DNA of 64,000 nucleotides from Plastoroseomonas arctica. GTDB lineage: Bacteria > Pseudomonadota > Alphaproteobacteria > Acetobacterales > Acetobacteraceae. The stretch spans positions 85,498 to 149,497 of the forward strand of contig NZ_JAAEDH010000011.1 of assembly GCF_018128965.1 (NCBI RefSeq), in the 5' to 3' direction. The notes beneath the pieces are model-generated. The model saw only the letters and a list, made by a program, of their open reading frames with translations, did not search any database and was not told the origin of the DNA. The position numbers were made by a program, and so were the translations under genes. Below, in pieces: positions 20,933-28,959 of the stretch (the stretch's first letter is position 1; each line of letters opens with the position of its first letter).

Positions 20933-20993
20933 CGCGCTGGGCCACTGCCAGTCCGCGACTGTCGCGCCCCGCGCGCAGGCCACCGACGCCCGT

Positions 20994-21593
20994 TCACGGT
21001 GCCTTGGGCGACGCCGTCTCGTTCTCGGCAGCGCGGCCGAGCACGACCGGACTGTCCGGCGCATAGGCGAGGCAGGTGCCGATCAGCGGATTGGCGCGGG
21101 GCACCACCACTTCCGGGGCGCCGCCCTCGGCCAGGCGCCGCGCCCGGGCCTCGCGCTCGCGCTTCATGCGCACCGGGTAGAGCGTCTGGTAGGTGACGGT
21201 CGCGACCTGGCCGAGCACCTCGCGCAGATGGGTGCAGCCGAGCACGCCGCCGACCCGCTCCTTCACCGCGCGGTTGAAGCCCGGCCCGATGCGAAGCCCG
21301 GCGAGGGCGGCGAAGTTGGGCGCGGCCTGCGGGCAGATCGGGTAGGGCGTGAAGTCGGAGGAGGCCTCGCAGCTGTGGATCAACATCTCCTCGTCGAGCG
21401 TGAGGCGGATCCACATGCCGTGCAGCGCCTCGCCCTTCTCGATCCAGCCGCGGCCCTCATTGGCGAAACCGTAGGATTTCGTGTCGGTGAGGTGGGCCTC
21501 GATGTCGAACAGGCCGTCGGCGCGCTGATAGCCGCGGAGCTCGATATTGCGCAGGTGCAGCAGGTCCCGCTCGGCGGGGGCAGAGAGGGGCAT
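20994..21593 (-). CDS. DUF2889 domain protein
   Basis: The 199-residue protein matches the DUF2889 pattern. It starts with ERDLLHLRNIELRGYQRADGL, continues with FDIEAHLTDTKSYGF, and has a GCTHLREVL motif in the middle with a cysteine and a histidine that could bind metal. No signal peptide or membrane segment is visible. The function of the family is unknown. It shares orientation with the exported protein downstream, and a gap of about 60 bases separates them. Confidence 0.75.
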   Translation of the reverse strand: MPLSAPAERDLLHLRNIELRGYQRADGLFDIEAHLTDTKSYGFANEGRGWIEKGEALHGMWIRLTLDEEMLIHSCEASSDFTPYPICPQAAPNFAALAGLRIGPGFNRAVKERVGGVLGCTHLREVLGQVATVTYQTLYPVRMKREREARARRLAEGGAPEVVVPRANPLIGTCLAYAPDSPVVLGRAAENETASPKAP

Positions 21594-21675
21594 GGAGCCT
21601 CCGGTAGGGCCGTTTCACGCCCATCTATGCCGCAGTGCAGCGTAGGGGTCCAGGTGGGGAGGGTCCCGCCCCGGA

Positions 21676-22620
21676 TCAGCCGGACAGCGCTTTGGTCTCG
21701 GCTGCGACGGGGCGCTTGGCCAGTTCCGCCTCAAGCTGCGCGATGCGCTGCTGGAGAATGTGGAGGTCGCGCTGCTTCTCGAGCACGTCCTGGGCCGCGT
21801 CCATCCGGACGCCCATGGCGACGATCGCCTCATGCACCGCCTCGCTCGCGGGACCAATCGGGAGAAAGGGGAAGAACCAAAGCGGAAGCTCCGGCTTGCC
21901 AACATTGGGGGGGTCAAGCGGCATTGGGTACAAGGTTCGGTTGGGCTTCCGCTTGACCAAGTCGGTCCGCACATAGGACAGCTCGTAATAATCCGCAACC
22001 GTGAAGCCTGAGACGAGGCCCAGCGGCCGGTTGTTGTTGGCGTGGACGTGGAAGATCGTGAAGTCCTGCGCCAGCTTTTCGAAGACGGGCTGCATCTTCG
22101 CCCGCACGGCGGGATTGCCCAGCTGGTGGAATTCGTGGAACTCGAAGCTCATCATCGAGAAGCGGCGCAGCGCGCTGCGCGGAATGGCGTCGAGCGACGG
22201 GTACTCGGCGCCCTCGATATCCATCTTTAGGATCAAATCCTGACGATCGCCGCCAATATTCTTCGCGAGAACGTCGGCCAGGCTCAGCATCGTTCCCTCT
22301 ACGTTCGAGGCGGCGGCAATACCCGATTTGTGGAAGGTGAAGTTTGGGTGGGTACCGCGCGGGCCGGGAATGGTGTGGTCATGCATGAATACCTTGTGCC
22401 CGAGCGCGGCGACCTCCTGGTCAAAGGAGATCTGGTTGCCGATGCCGGCACTCAGGATAGGCTGGTCCGTCAGCAGTTCCGAGAGCAGCACATAGCCGCC
22501 ATCGCCGGCCTTGTTTCCATAGCGGCGCTTTGTGAATCCAGGGACTTCGTAAGGCGTCAGAAGGCGGAGCAGTTCCGCCACAGCACGTGCTGAACCCGGC
22601 ATCAGAGAGCCCCCGTCCAT
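21676..22620 (-). CDS. FkbM-type methyltransferase with C-terminal coiled coil
   Basis: The 314-residue protein has the FkbM/Methyltransf_21 hallmark LKMDIEGAEYPSLD near residue 129. Its N-terminal half carries KAGDGGYVLLSE and SAGIGNQISFDQEVA, which fit the SAM-binding part. The last 45 residues, around DLHILQQRIAQLEAELAKR, form a predicted coiled coil. FkbM-type enzymes often O-methylate sugars in surface polysaccharides. Base composition looks clearly lower in GC than its neighbours (AT-rich stretches around 21840-22520), which suggests horizontal gain. The first ATG has no clear ribosome-binding site; an ATG six codons later is an alternative. Confidence 0.7.
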   Translation of the reverse strand: MDGGSLMPGSARAVAELLRLLTPYEVPGFTKRRYGNKAGDGGYVLLSELLTDQPILSAGIGNQISFDQEVAALGHKVFMHDHTIPGPRGTHPNFTFHKSGIAAASNVEGTMLSLADVLAKNIGGDRQDLILKMDIEGAEYPSLDAIPRSALRRFSMMSFEFHEFHQLGNPAVRAKMQPVFEKLAQDFTIFHVHANNNRPLGLVSGFTVADYYELSYVRTDLVKRKPNRTLYPMPLDPPNVGKPELPLWFFPFLPIGPASEAVHEAIVAMGVRMDAAQDVLEKQRDLHILQQRIAQLEAELAKRPVAAETKALSG

Positions 22621-22649
22621 TCATGACATCATCAATCTCCGACAGCAAC

Positions 22650-24371
22650 CTAAGTACCGCCAGATCCGCAACCCTCGTCCCAAAGCAGTTTTGCCACCAC
22701 CTCCAACGGCACGTCGGCGCTGGTGAAGGCGTCGCCGGGGGCGCGCAGCAGCACGAAGCGCATCGCGCCGTCGCGCACCTTCTTGTCCTTGCGCATCCGC
22801 CCGAGCAGCGCCTCGACCGTGAAGCGCCGCGGCAGGTCCGCGATGCGCACCGGCAAGCCGAGATCCGACAGGTGCTGGATCACGCGTCCCGGCAGCTCCT
22901 GCGCGCAATGCCCAAGCCGCGCGGAGAGCGACGCGGCGAGCCCCAGGCCGACCGCCACCGCCTCGCCATGCAGCAATTCCCCGCCATAGCCGCACTCGGC
23001 CTCGAAGGCGTGCGCGAAGGTATGGCCGAGGTTGAGCAGGGCGCGGCCGCCTTCGGTGCTCTCCTCGCGCTCGTCATCGGCGACGATCGCGGCCTTGAGG
23101 CGGCAGCTCTCGATCACGGCATGGGCGAGGGCGGCCTGGTCGCCGGCGATGACGCGGGCGCCCTCGGCCTCGCACCAGCTCCACAGCGCGCCCTGCAGCA
23201 GCCCGTGCTTGGCGACCTCGGCATAGCCCGCGCGCAGTTCGCGCGACGGCAGGGTGGTGAGCGCGCGCGTATCGGCCAGCACGATCCGCGGCTGGTGGAA
23301 GGCGCCGGCGAGGTTCTTCCCGGCCGCGAGGTTCACCCCGGTCTTGCCGCCGACGGAGCTGTCCACCTGCGCCAGGAGCGTGGTCGGCACCTGGACGAAG
23401 GGCAGCCCGCGCAGCGCCACGGCGGCGGCGAAACCCGCGAGGTCGCCGACCACCCCGCCACCGAGGGCCACCACCGCACACCGCCGGTCCACCCCGGCCG
23501 CGAGCATCTGCTCCAGCAGGCCCTCGAGCACGCCCATCGACTTGGACGCCTCTCCCGCCGGCACAGCGATCTCCGCGAGCACCGTGATCCCCGCGGCCGC
23601 CAGCCCGGCCCGCAGCGCCGGCAGGTGCACGCCGGCGACCGTCGCGTCGGTGACGATGACGCAGCGCCTGGCAGGGATCGCCGGAGCGATCAGCGCGCCG
23701 GCGCGGGCGAGCAGGCCGGGTCCCACCAGGATGTCGTAGCCGCGCTCGCCAAGGGCGACCGGCAGGCGGCGTTCGGGCACCCAGCCGGCCAGCGCGTCTG
23801 CAACCCGGCGGGTGGTCTGGTCAGGGCTTTCCTCGGAGCAATCCACGATGATGTCGGCCTCGGCATAGAGGGGGTGGCGGGCGGCCATGAGGCGCTCGAG
23901 CACCTCGGCCGGGTCGGCGTTGAGGAACATCGGCCGGTGCTCGCGCCCGGCAACACGGCGCATCAGGACCGGAAGGCGGCAGCGCAGCCACAGGGCGATG
24001 GCGCCGGAGGTTCGTACCGCCTTACGCGTGCGCGCATCGGCATAGGCACCGCCGCCGGTCGCGAGCACGATGGGCGGGCCGGAAAGCAGCCGCGCGATGA
24101 CGCGCCGCTCACCGTCGCGGAAATGCTGCTCGCCGTAGCGGGCGAAGATTTCCGTGATCGGCATGCCCGCGGCGGCCTCGATCTCGGTATCGGCGTCGCG
24201 GAACGGCAGGCCGAGGCGATGCGCGAGGCGTCGCCCGATGGCGGATTTCCCCGCGCCGGGCATGCCCACGAGCACCACGGCGCGCGTGGCGGTCGCGCCG
24301 AGGGCGGCACCGGTTGGTTCGGGCAGCGGAACGGCGTCCGACAGCAGTTCAAGGGCGAGGTTGCGCGACAC
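22650..24371 (-). CDS. aroKB: Bifunctional shikimate kinase / 3-dehydroquinate synthase
   Basis: One polypeptide carries two non-consecutive steps of the shikimate pathway. Residues from about 30 to 195 are shikimate kinase with Walker A GMPGAGKS, the DADTEIE motif and GGGAYAD. Residues from about 205 to 573 are 3-dehydroquinate synthase with VALGGGVVGDLAGF, SSVGGKTGVN and NLGHTFAHAFE, which supply NAD and zinc sites. I set the start at a GTG giving VSRNLALELL. An ATG 63 bases further upstream (position 24434) would share its bases with the start of the divergent small gene. Two-domain AroKB proteins are known in Acetobacteraceae relatives. Confidence 0.92.
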   Translation of the reverse strand: MSRNLALELLSDAVPLPEPTGAALGATATRAVVLVGMPGAGKSAIGRRLAHRLGLPFRDADTEIEAAAGMPITEIFARYGEQHFRDGERRVIARLLSGPPIVLATGGGAYADARTRKAVRTSGAIALWLRCRLPVLMRRVAGREHRPMFLNADPAEVLERLMAARHPLYAEADIIVDCSEESPDQTTRRVADALAGWVPERRLPVALGERGYDILVGPGLLARAGALIAPAIPARRCVIVTDATVAGVHLPALRAGLAAAGITVLAEIAVPAGEASKSMGVLEGLLEQMLAAGVDRRCAVVALGGGVVGDLAGFAAAVALRGLPFVQVPTTLLAQVDSSVGGKTGVNLAAGKNLAGAFHQPRIVLADTRALTTLPSRELRAGYAEVAKHGLLQGALWSWCEAEGARVIAGDQAALAHAVIESCRLKAAIVADDEREESTEGGRALLNLGHTFAHAFEAECGYGGELLHGEAVAVGLGLAASLSARLGHCAQELPGRVIQHLSDLGLPVRIADLPRRFTVEALLGRMRKDKKVRDGAMRFVLLRAPGDAFTSADVPLEVVAKLLWDEGCGSGGT

Positions 24372-24432
24372 GGTCTCGCAAGCTAGCACAACGCCGCGCG
24401 AGCGGGAGCCTTGCCGCCGCGCCGGGAGGTTC

Positions 24433-24579
24433 ATGTTGCGCAGCCCCTTCGTGCTGATCGTGCTGCTGGTGCTCGCCGTGGCCGTCGTCGGTGTCCTGGC
24501 GATCGGCGCCTTCCCGCCTTCGGTCGAGCCGCGGCCGGTCGAGCGCGTCCTACCCAATGATCGCTTCCAAACCCGTTGA
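24433..24579 (+). CDS. Small single-pass membrane protein upstream of xerD
   Basis: The 48-residue product starts MLRSPFVLIVLLVLAVAVVG, one transmembrane helix, followed by a short tail with GAFPP and VERVLPNDRF. I recall a similar small protein with GAFPP and LPNDRF segments near xerD in other Rhodospirillales, which supports it as a real gene. Its function is unknown. Its ATG lies in a CATG that also provides an upstream ATG of aroKB on the other strand. Its stop lies inside the left arm of a long inverted repeat. Confidence 0.6.
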   Translation: MLRSPFVLIVLLVLAVAVVGVLAIGAFPPSVEPRPVERVLPNDRFQTR

Positions 24580-24717
24580 AGTCAGCGGTCATGAAGAATG
24601 ACCGATGACTTCAACAGGAATTTCTGTGCCCTCAGGCGCCGGGCGCGCGCTCCGCGCGCTTGGCTCGCCGCATTAGCGGCCTTCGCCCATTCGGGCTCGC
24701 GGCCCGCCTTGCGGGCC
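24575..24717. repeat. Cluster of palindromes between the small membrane gene and xerD
   Basis: The segment starts with an inverted repeat with 18-base arms and a 5-base loop (left arm GTTGAAGTCAGCGGTCAT at 24575-24592, right arm 24598-24615, one mismatch). Four short hairpins follow one after another: GCGCGC around 24643-24659, GCCGC-ATTA-GCGGC at 24667-24680, GCCC-ATTC-GGGC at 24685-24696, and GGCCCGC-CTT-GCGGGCC at 24701-24717. This is the texture of a REP/BIME-like extragenic element. There is no T-run after the first hairpin, so simple termination is less likely. Whether it occurs elsewhere in the genome cannot be seen here. Confidence 0.6.
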
Positions 24718-24733
24718 GGAGATTGGTAGGTCG

Positions 24734-25648
24734 ATGCGCCACGCCGAGGCCTTCCTCGAAATGCTCGCGGCCGAGCGTGGCGCCGCGCGCAACACGCTCT
24801 CCGCCTACACGGCCGATCTCGCGGATTTCGCCCGATTCGCGGCGCAGGCCGGGCACCCGGTACATGGCGCCGACGCCGCGACGCTGAGCGCCTATCTCGC
24901 AACGCTGGATGCACAGGGACTCGCCGCCCGTACCGCCGCCCGGCGGCTATCCACGCTGCGGCAGTTCCACCAATTCCTCGCCCGCGAAGGGGTGCGCGCG
25001 GACGACCCCACCGAACTGCTCGACGCTCCCCGCCTGCCCCGACTGCTGCCGCGTCCGCTGGCCGAGGCCGAGGTCGTGCGCCTGATCGAGGCGGCCGCGA
25101 GCCTGCCCGCCGGACGCGGCCCGGTCGCGGCCGCGGCGGTCGAGCTGCTGTATTGCTCGGGCCTTCGCGCCTCTGAGCTGGTGGGGCTGCCGGTCACCGC
25201 GCTCCGCCCTGGTGCCGGCGAGGCGCCGCTGATCGCCGTGCGCGGCAAGGGCGGCAAGGAGAGGCTGGTGCCGGTCTCGGCGCGTGCCCGTGCGCTCGCC
25301 TTCGCAGCCCACGCTGGAAAGACCGCGCCACGCAAGGGCGCCAAGCCACCGCGCGATAAGGCGCAGCGCTTCCTGTTTCCCGCGCGCGGCGCCACCGGGC
25401 ACCTCACCCGCCAGGGACTCGGGCTGCTGTTGAAGGAGGCGGCGCTGGTGGCAGGCATCGAGCCCGCCCGCGTCAGCCCGCATGTGCTGCGCCATTCCTT
25501 CGCCTCCCACCTGCTCGGCCGGGGGGCCGACCTGCGGTCGCTGCAGATCCTGCTCGGCCACGCGGATATCGCGACGACGCAGATCTACACCCACGTGCTG
25601 GAGGAGCGGCTGCGCGCCCTGGTCCGCGAGCACCATCCCCTGGCGTGA
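24734..25648 (+). CDS. xerD: Tyrosine recombinase XerD
   Basis: This 304-residue site-specific recombinase acts with XerC at the dif site to resolve chromosome dimers. The N-terminal core-binding domain covers residues 1-90. Catalytic residues are complete: R145 in GLRASEL, K172 in GKGGKER, H250 and R253 in HVLRHSF, H276 in LLGHADI and Y285 in TQIYTH. Position next to aroKB and accA argues for the housekeeping XerD rather than a mobile-element integrase. XerC versus XerD cannot be fully decided from motifs alone. Confidence 0.88.
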   Translation: MRHAEAFLEMLAAERGAARNTLSAYTADLADFARFAAQAGHPVHGADAATLSAYLATLDAQGLAARTAARRLSTLRQFHQFLAREGVRADDPTELLDAPRLPRLLPRPLAEAEVVRLIEAAASLPAGRGPVAAAAVELLYCSGLRASELVGLPVTALRPGAGEAPLIAVRGKGGKERLVPVSARARALAFAAHAGKTAPRKGAKPPRDKAQRFLFPARGATGHLTRQGLGLLLKEAALVAGIEPARVSPHVLRHSFASHLLGRGADLRSLQILLGHADIATTQIYTHVLEERLRALVREHHPLA

Positions 25649-25698
25649 CGCGCCGCGGCCTTACGCCCGCCGCCGATTTCCGCTAACCCCTCCCCGCC

Positions 25699-26655
25699 AT
25701 GCGCCACTTCCTCGATTTCGAAAAACCCATCGCCGAGCTCGAAGGCAAGATCGAGGAGCTGCGTCGCACCACCGACGCCGGCGGCATCGATGTCGCCGAG
25801 GAGGTAGGGCGGCTGCGCGACAAGGCGCACAAGCTGCTCCAGGCCACCTACGCGAAGCTCACGCCCTGGCAGAAGGCCCAGGTCGCCCGCCACCCCGAAC
25901 GCCCGCACGCCTCGGACTACATCGCCGGCCTGATCGAGGGTTTTGTCCCGCTCGCCGGCGACCGCGCCTTCGCCGATGACGCGGCGGTCCTGGGTGGCAT
26001 GGGGCGCTTTCACGGCCGCGCGGTGATGGTCCTGGGCACCGAGCGCGGCGACGACACGGAAAGCCGCGTGAAGCATAATTTCGGCATGGCGCGTCCTGAG
26101 GGCTACCGCAAGGCGCGCCGCCTCATGGAGCTCGCCGGCCGCTTCGGCCTGCCCATCTTGTCCTTCGTGGACACAGCCGGCGCCTTCCCCGGGATCGACG
26201 CCGAGGCACGCGGCCAGGCCGAAGCCATCGCCCGCTCGATCGAAGCCGGGCTCGACGCACCGGTGCCCTTCATCGCCACCATCATTGGCGAAGGCGGTTC
26301 GGGCGGGGCGATCGCGCTGGCCGCCGCCGACCGGGTGCTGATGCTCGAGCACGCGATCTATTCGGTCATCTCGCCGGAGGGCTGCGCCTCGATCCTCTGG
26401 CGCGACGCCGCGCAGGCCTCGGTCGCGGCCGAGGCGCTGCGGCTGACCGGCGAGGACCTCAAGCGCCTGGCCATCATCGATGCCGTGATCGCCGAGCCGC
26501 TGGGCGGCGCGCATCGCGACGCGCCCGCGATCATCGCATCCGTCGGTGTCCGCATCGAGGAGGTGCTGGAGCCGCTCGCCGCCCTCGACGGCGCGACGCT
26601 GCGCGCGCGGCGACGCGAAAAATTCCTGGAAATGGGGCGCGTCGGCGCCCTGTGA
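25699..26655 (+). CDS. accA: Acetyl-CoA carboxylase carboxyltransferase subunit alpha
   Basis: AccA with AccD transfers the carboxyl group from biotin to acetyl-CoA, the first committed step of fatty acid synthesis. The 318-residue length is typical. The N-terminal [19 protein letters not shown] helix, the [17 protein letters not shown] motif, and the crotonase-like core with [15 protein letters not shown] and [12 protein letters not shown] are all present. It follows xerD by 50 bases on the same strand. Nothing unusual was seen. Confidence 0.96.
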   Translation: MRHFLDFEKPIAELEGKIEELRRTTDAGGIDVAEEVGRLRDKAHKLLQATYAKLTPWQKAQVARHPERPHASDYIAGLIEGFVPLAGDRAFADDAAVLGGMGRFHGRAVMVLGTERGDDTESRVKHNFGMARPEGYRKARRLMELAGRFGLPILSFVDTAGAFPGIDAEARGQAEAIARSIEAGLDAPVPFIATIIGEGGSGGAIALAAADRVLMLEHAIYSVISPEGCASILWRDAAQASVAAEALRLTGEDLKRLAIIDAVIAEPLGGAHRDAPAIIASVGVRIEEVLEPLAALDGATLRARRREKFLEMGRVGAL

Positions 26656-26733
26656 CCCCAAGCGCACCGCGCGCCCGTATCGCTCTCTCCTGCTTCCCCT
26701 GAGCCGGCGCCCGCGTGCGCCAAGGACCTCGTC

Positions 26734-27861
26734 TTGAAAATCCGCGTCATCCTGGCCGCAATCCTCGGCACCTCCGTCGTCGTCGCCGCCTTCGCCGGCT
26801 TCCTCTACACCCAACTCGCCGCGAGCCTCACGCGCGACGCGGAGGAGTCGCTGCGTGGCCTCGCGACGCAGGTCGACGAGGAGATCGCCGGCACCGCCCG
26901 CGACCTCGCCGCGCGCGCGGAGCTGGTGGCCCAGATGCCCCCCGTTCGCGACGCGCTGGCCGCCAATGATCGCCACGCCATCATTGCGTTGCTCGGTGGG
27001 TCCTACACCGCGCTGCACAGCCGCTATGGGCTGACCAATGCACAGGTGAATGCCGCCGCGAGCAACACGGTCCTGCATCGCTTCCACTCGCGCGAGGCCG
27101 GCGACGACTTCACCCGCAATCGCCAGATCATCGTTGCCGCGCATGGCAGCAACCAGGCGCAGATGGGCGTCGAGATCGGCGCCTCCGGCGTTCGCGTCCG
27201 CGGCGCGGCACCGGTGGGTGGTGCGACGGTGCTCGGCAGCGTCGAGTTCGGCGTCGAATTGCAGCCGCTGCTGGAGGCGCTCCGGGCACGGACCAACGCC
27301 GATTTCGCCACGCTGATCGACGCGCGGCTGATGCCGGCCGCATCCAACGCCGCGGCACGCCTGCTCGGCGGCCTGCGCGGCGACAGCAGCACGGACTGGC
27401 CGCTGATGGGGCGCCTGCAGGAGGCGCGCGGGATCACGTTGGTGAAGGAGCCGACCTTCTCCTTTCCCGAGCTCGGCGGCGTGCCCTACGGCGCGGTGAT
27501 CATCCCCCTGCTCGACTACAGTGGCGCCGAGATCGGCGTCATCGTGGCGGCGAAGTCGCTCGCGGCCGACCAGCGCACGCTGCGCCGACTGGCCGTTGCC
27601 GCGATCGCAGGCGCGATGATCGCGGAGATCGGCATCATTGGCATCATCCTGCTGCTGTTCCGCGGGCTGCTGCTGCGCCCTGTCGCGATCCTGGCCGAGG
27701 CGGTCGAGGAGTTGGATGCCGACAAGGCCTTGGTCCTGCCCAAGCCCGGTACGGCGGCCGCACTCGACCGGCTAATCCGCGCGGTGCAGGGCCGGCGCGC
27801 CGCCCGCGCGGCGGGTGCGGCCCGCGCGGCGGGTCCGGCCCTCGCGGGCGACGCGACGTGA
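26734..27861 (+). CDS. Membrane receptor with periplasmic double-Cache domain and no output domain
   Basis: The 375-residue protein has a transmembrane helix at about residues 5-27, a periplasmic region of some 250 residues, and a second helix around 290-315. The periplasmic part resembles dCache_3 sensors: LHRFHSREAGDDFTRNR and VGVEIG/GASGVRVRGAAPV-type blocks near residues 110-165. After the second helix comes a HAMP-like fragment (LLRPVAILAEAVEELDAD), then an Ala/Arg-rich tail. There is no kinase, cyclase or methyl-accepting domain. A TTG start is preceded by AAGGA. The stop overlaps the GTG of the ion-channel gene (GTGA), so the two are translationally coupled. Direct interaction with the channel is inference. 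Confidence 0.75.
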   Translation: MKIRVILAAILGTSVVVAAFAGFLYTQLAASLTRDAEESLRGLATQVDEEIAGTARDLAARAELVAQMPPVRDALAANDRHAIIALLGGSYTALHSRYGLTNAQVNAAASNTVLHRFHSREAGDDFTRNRQIIVAAHGSNQAQMGVEIGASGVRVRGAAPVGGATVLGSVEFGVELQPLLEALRARTNADFATLIDARLMPAASNAAARLLGGLRGDSSTDWPLMGRLQEARGITLVKEPTFSFPELGGVPYGAVIIPLLDYSGAEIGVIVAAKSLAADQRTLRRLAVAAIAGAMIAEIGIIGIILLLFRGLLLRPVAILAEAVEELDADKALVLPKPGTAAALDRLIRAVQGRRAARAAGAARAAGPALAGDAT

Positions 27862-28910
27862 TCCGCCTCGCACTCTGCCTCGCGCTGCTGCTGCTGGGCG
27901 GCGCCGCCCATGCGCAGGAGGTGACCGGCCTGCCGCGCGACGAGGCGCTGCCGATCCGCGTCGCGACCGCCATCCGCGTCATCGACATCAGCCAGGTGCA
28001 GGAGACCGCCGGGCTGATGGCCGCGCGCATCGAGCTCACCTATCGCTGGCAGGACGGGCGCCAGGCCTTCGACCGCGTGCGCGAGGCGCAGGCCCAGAAG
28101 AACTTCTTCGGCGAGGCGGCGATCGCCCAGCTGCGGCGCATGTGGCAGCCGGCCGTGGACGTCGAGAACCTCTCCGGCGCGGCACGCCAGGACCAGACCG
28201 GGCTGACCATCGATTCCAGCGGCGCGGTGACGTTGGTGCGCCGGCTGGATGCGAGCTTCCGCGTCGCGATCGACATGTCCTCCTTCCCGTTCGACGCACA
28301 GGCGCTCGACATCATCCTGACCTCCAACCGGCATGGTGCGCGCGAGGTGCTGCTGGTGCACACCGCCGCGGACGCGGCGCATTCCGCCTTCGCGGCGCGC
28401 TTGCAGACACCTTTATGGACCATACGGCGGCTCGACGTGCGCAACGCCGCCTATGCCGGGTGGAACGGCGCGCCGCACAGCCGGCTCACCTTCACCATCG
28501 AGGCCCAGCGGCTCTACACGCAGTACCTCATCCGCATCTTCCTGCCGTTCCTGACGCTGATGTCGAGCACGCTGGTCATCCTGTGGTCGACCGACCAGAC
28601 GATGCCGCTGGCGCCCAAGGGGGCGCTGGCCTTCACCACGCTGCTCGCGCTCGTGGCGCTGAGCTTCACCTTCGAATCGAACTTTCCAGGCTCGATGAGC
28701 ACCGGCACGCCTATCGCGCGGATCATTTCGACCGGTTATCTCTATATCGTGAGTGTGCTGTTCCTGAACATGTTCCTGCTCAACAAGGACTTCGTATTCG
28801 CCAGGCGCGCGCCCGGAATGTTCGCGGAAATCGGCGGCTTCGTGCGCTGGGGGCTGCCGGTGGCGGTGTTCCTGTACTGGACCGCGCTCATCCTGCGCGC
28901 GGTCGTTTAG
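27858..28910 (+). CDS. Bacterial pentameric ligand-gated ion channel (Cys-loop receptor homologue)
   Basis: This 350-residue inner-membrane protein has the full architecture of prokaryotic pLGICs such as GLIC and ELIC. A signal peptide covers residues 1-19 (cleavage after AHA). An extracellular beta-domain (20-215) has the MWQPAVDVEN motif at 95-104 and the FPFD core of the Pro-loop at 143-146. Four helices follow: M1 about 219-244 with the conserved proline, M2 about 252-273, M3 about 286-309 and M4 about 330-348. The loop cysteines of animal receptors are absent, as in other bacterial members. It is translationally coupled to the Cache receptor. Ion selectivity and ligand are not deducible with confidence. 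Confidence 0.88.
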   Translation: MIRLALCLALLLLGGAAHAQEVTGLPRDEALPIRVATAIRVIDISQVQETAGLMAARIELTYRWQDGRQAFDRVREAQAQKNFFGEAAIAQLRRMWQPAVDVENLSGAARQDQTGLTIDSSGAVTLVRRLDASFRVAIDMSSFPFDAQALDIILTSNRHGAREVLLVHTAADAAHSAFAARLQTPLWTIRRLDVRNAAYAGWNGAPHSRLTFTIEAQRLYTQYLIRIFLPFLTLMSSTLVILWSTDQTMPLAPKGALAFTTLLALVALSFTFESNFPGSMSTGTPIARIISTGYLYIVSVLFLNMFLLNKDFVFARRAPGMFAEIGGFVRWGLPVAVFLYWTALILRAVV

Positions 28911-28959
28911 CGGGCGCCGCGGGTGGACGCGGTGTGCCCCGGTCCCAAGTGAGCGGAAC

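Noticed and set aside
24632..24865. Minus-strand open frames through the palindrome cluster and the xerD start
   Set aside because: They are Arg-rich, overlap xerD in antisense, and owe their open reading to the GC-rich palindromes.
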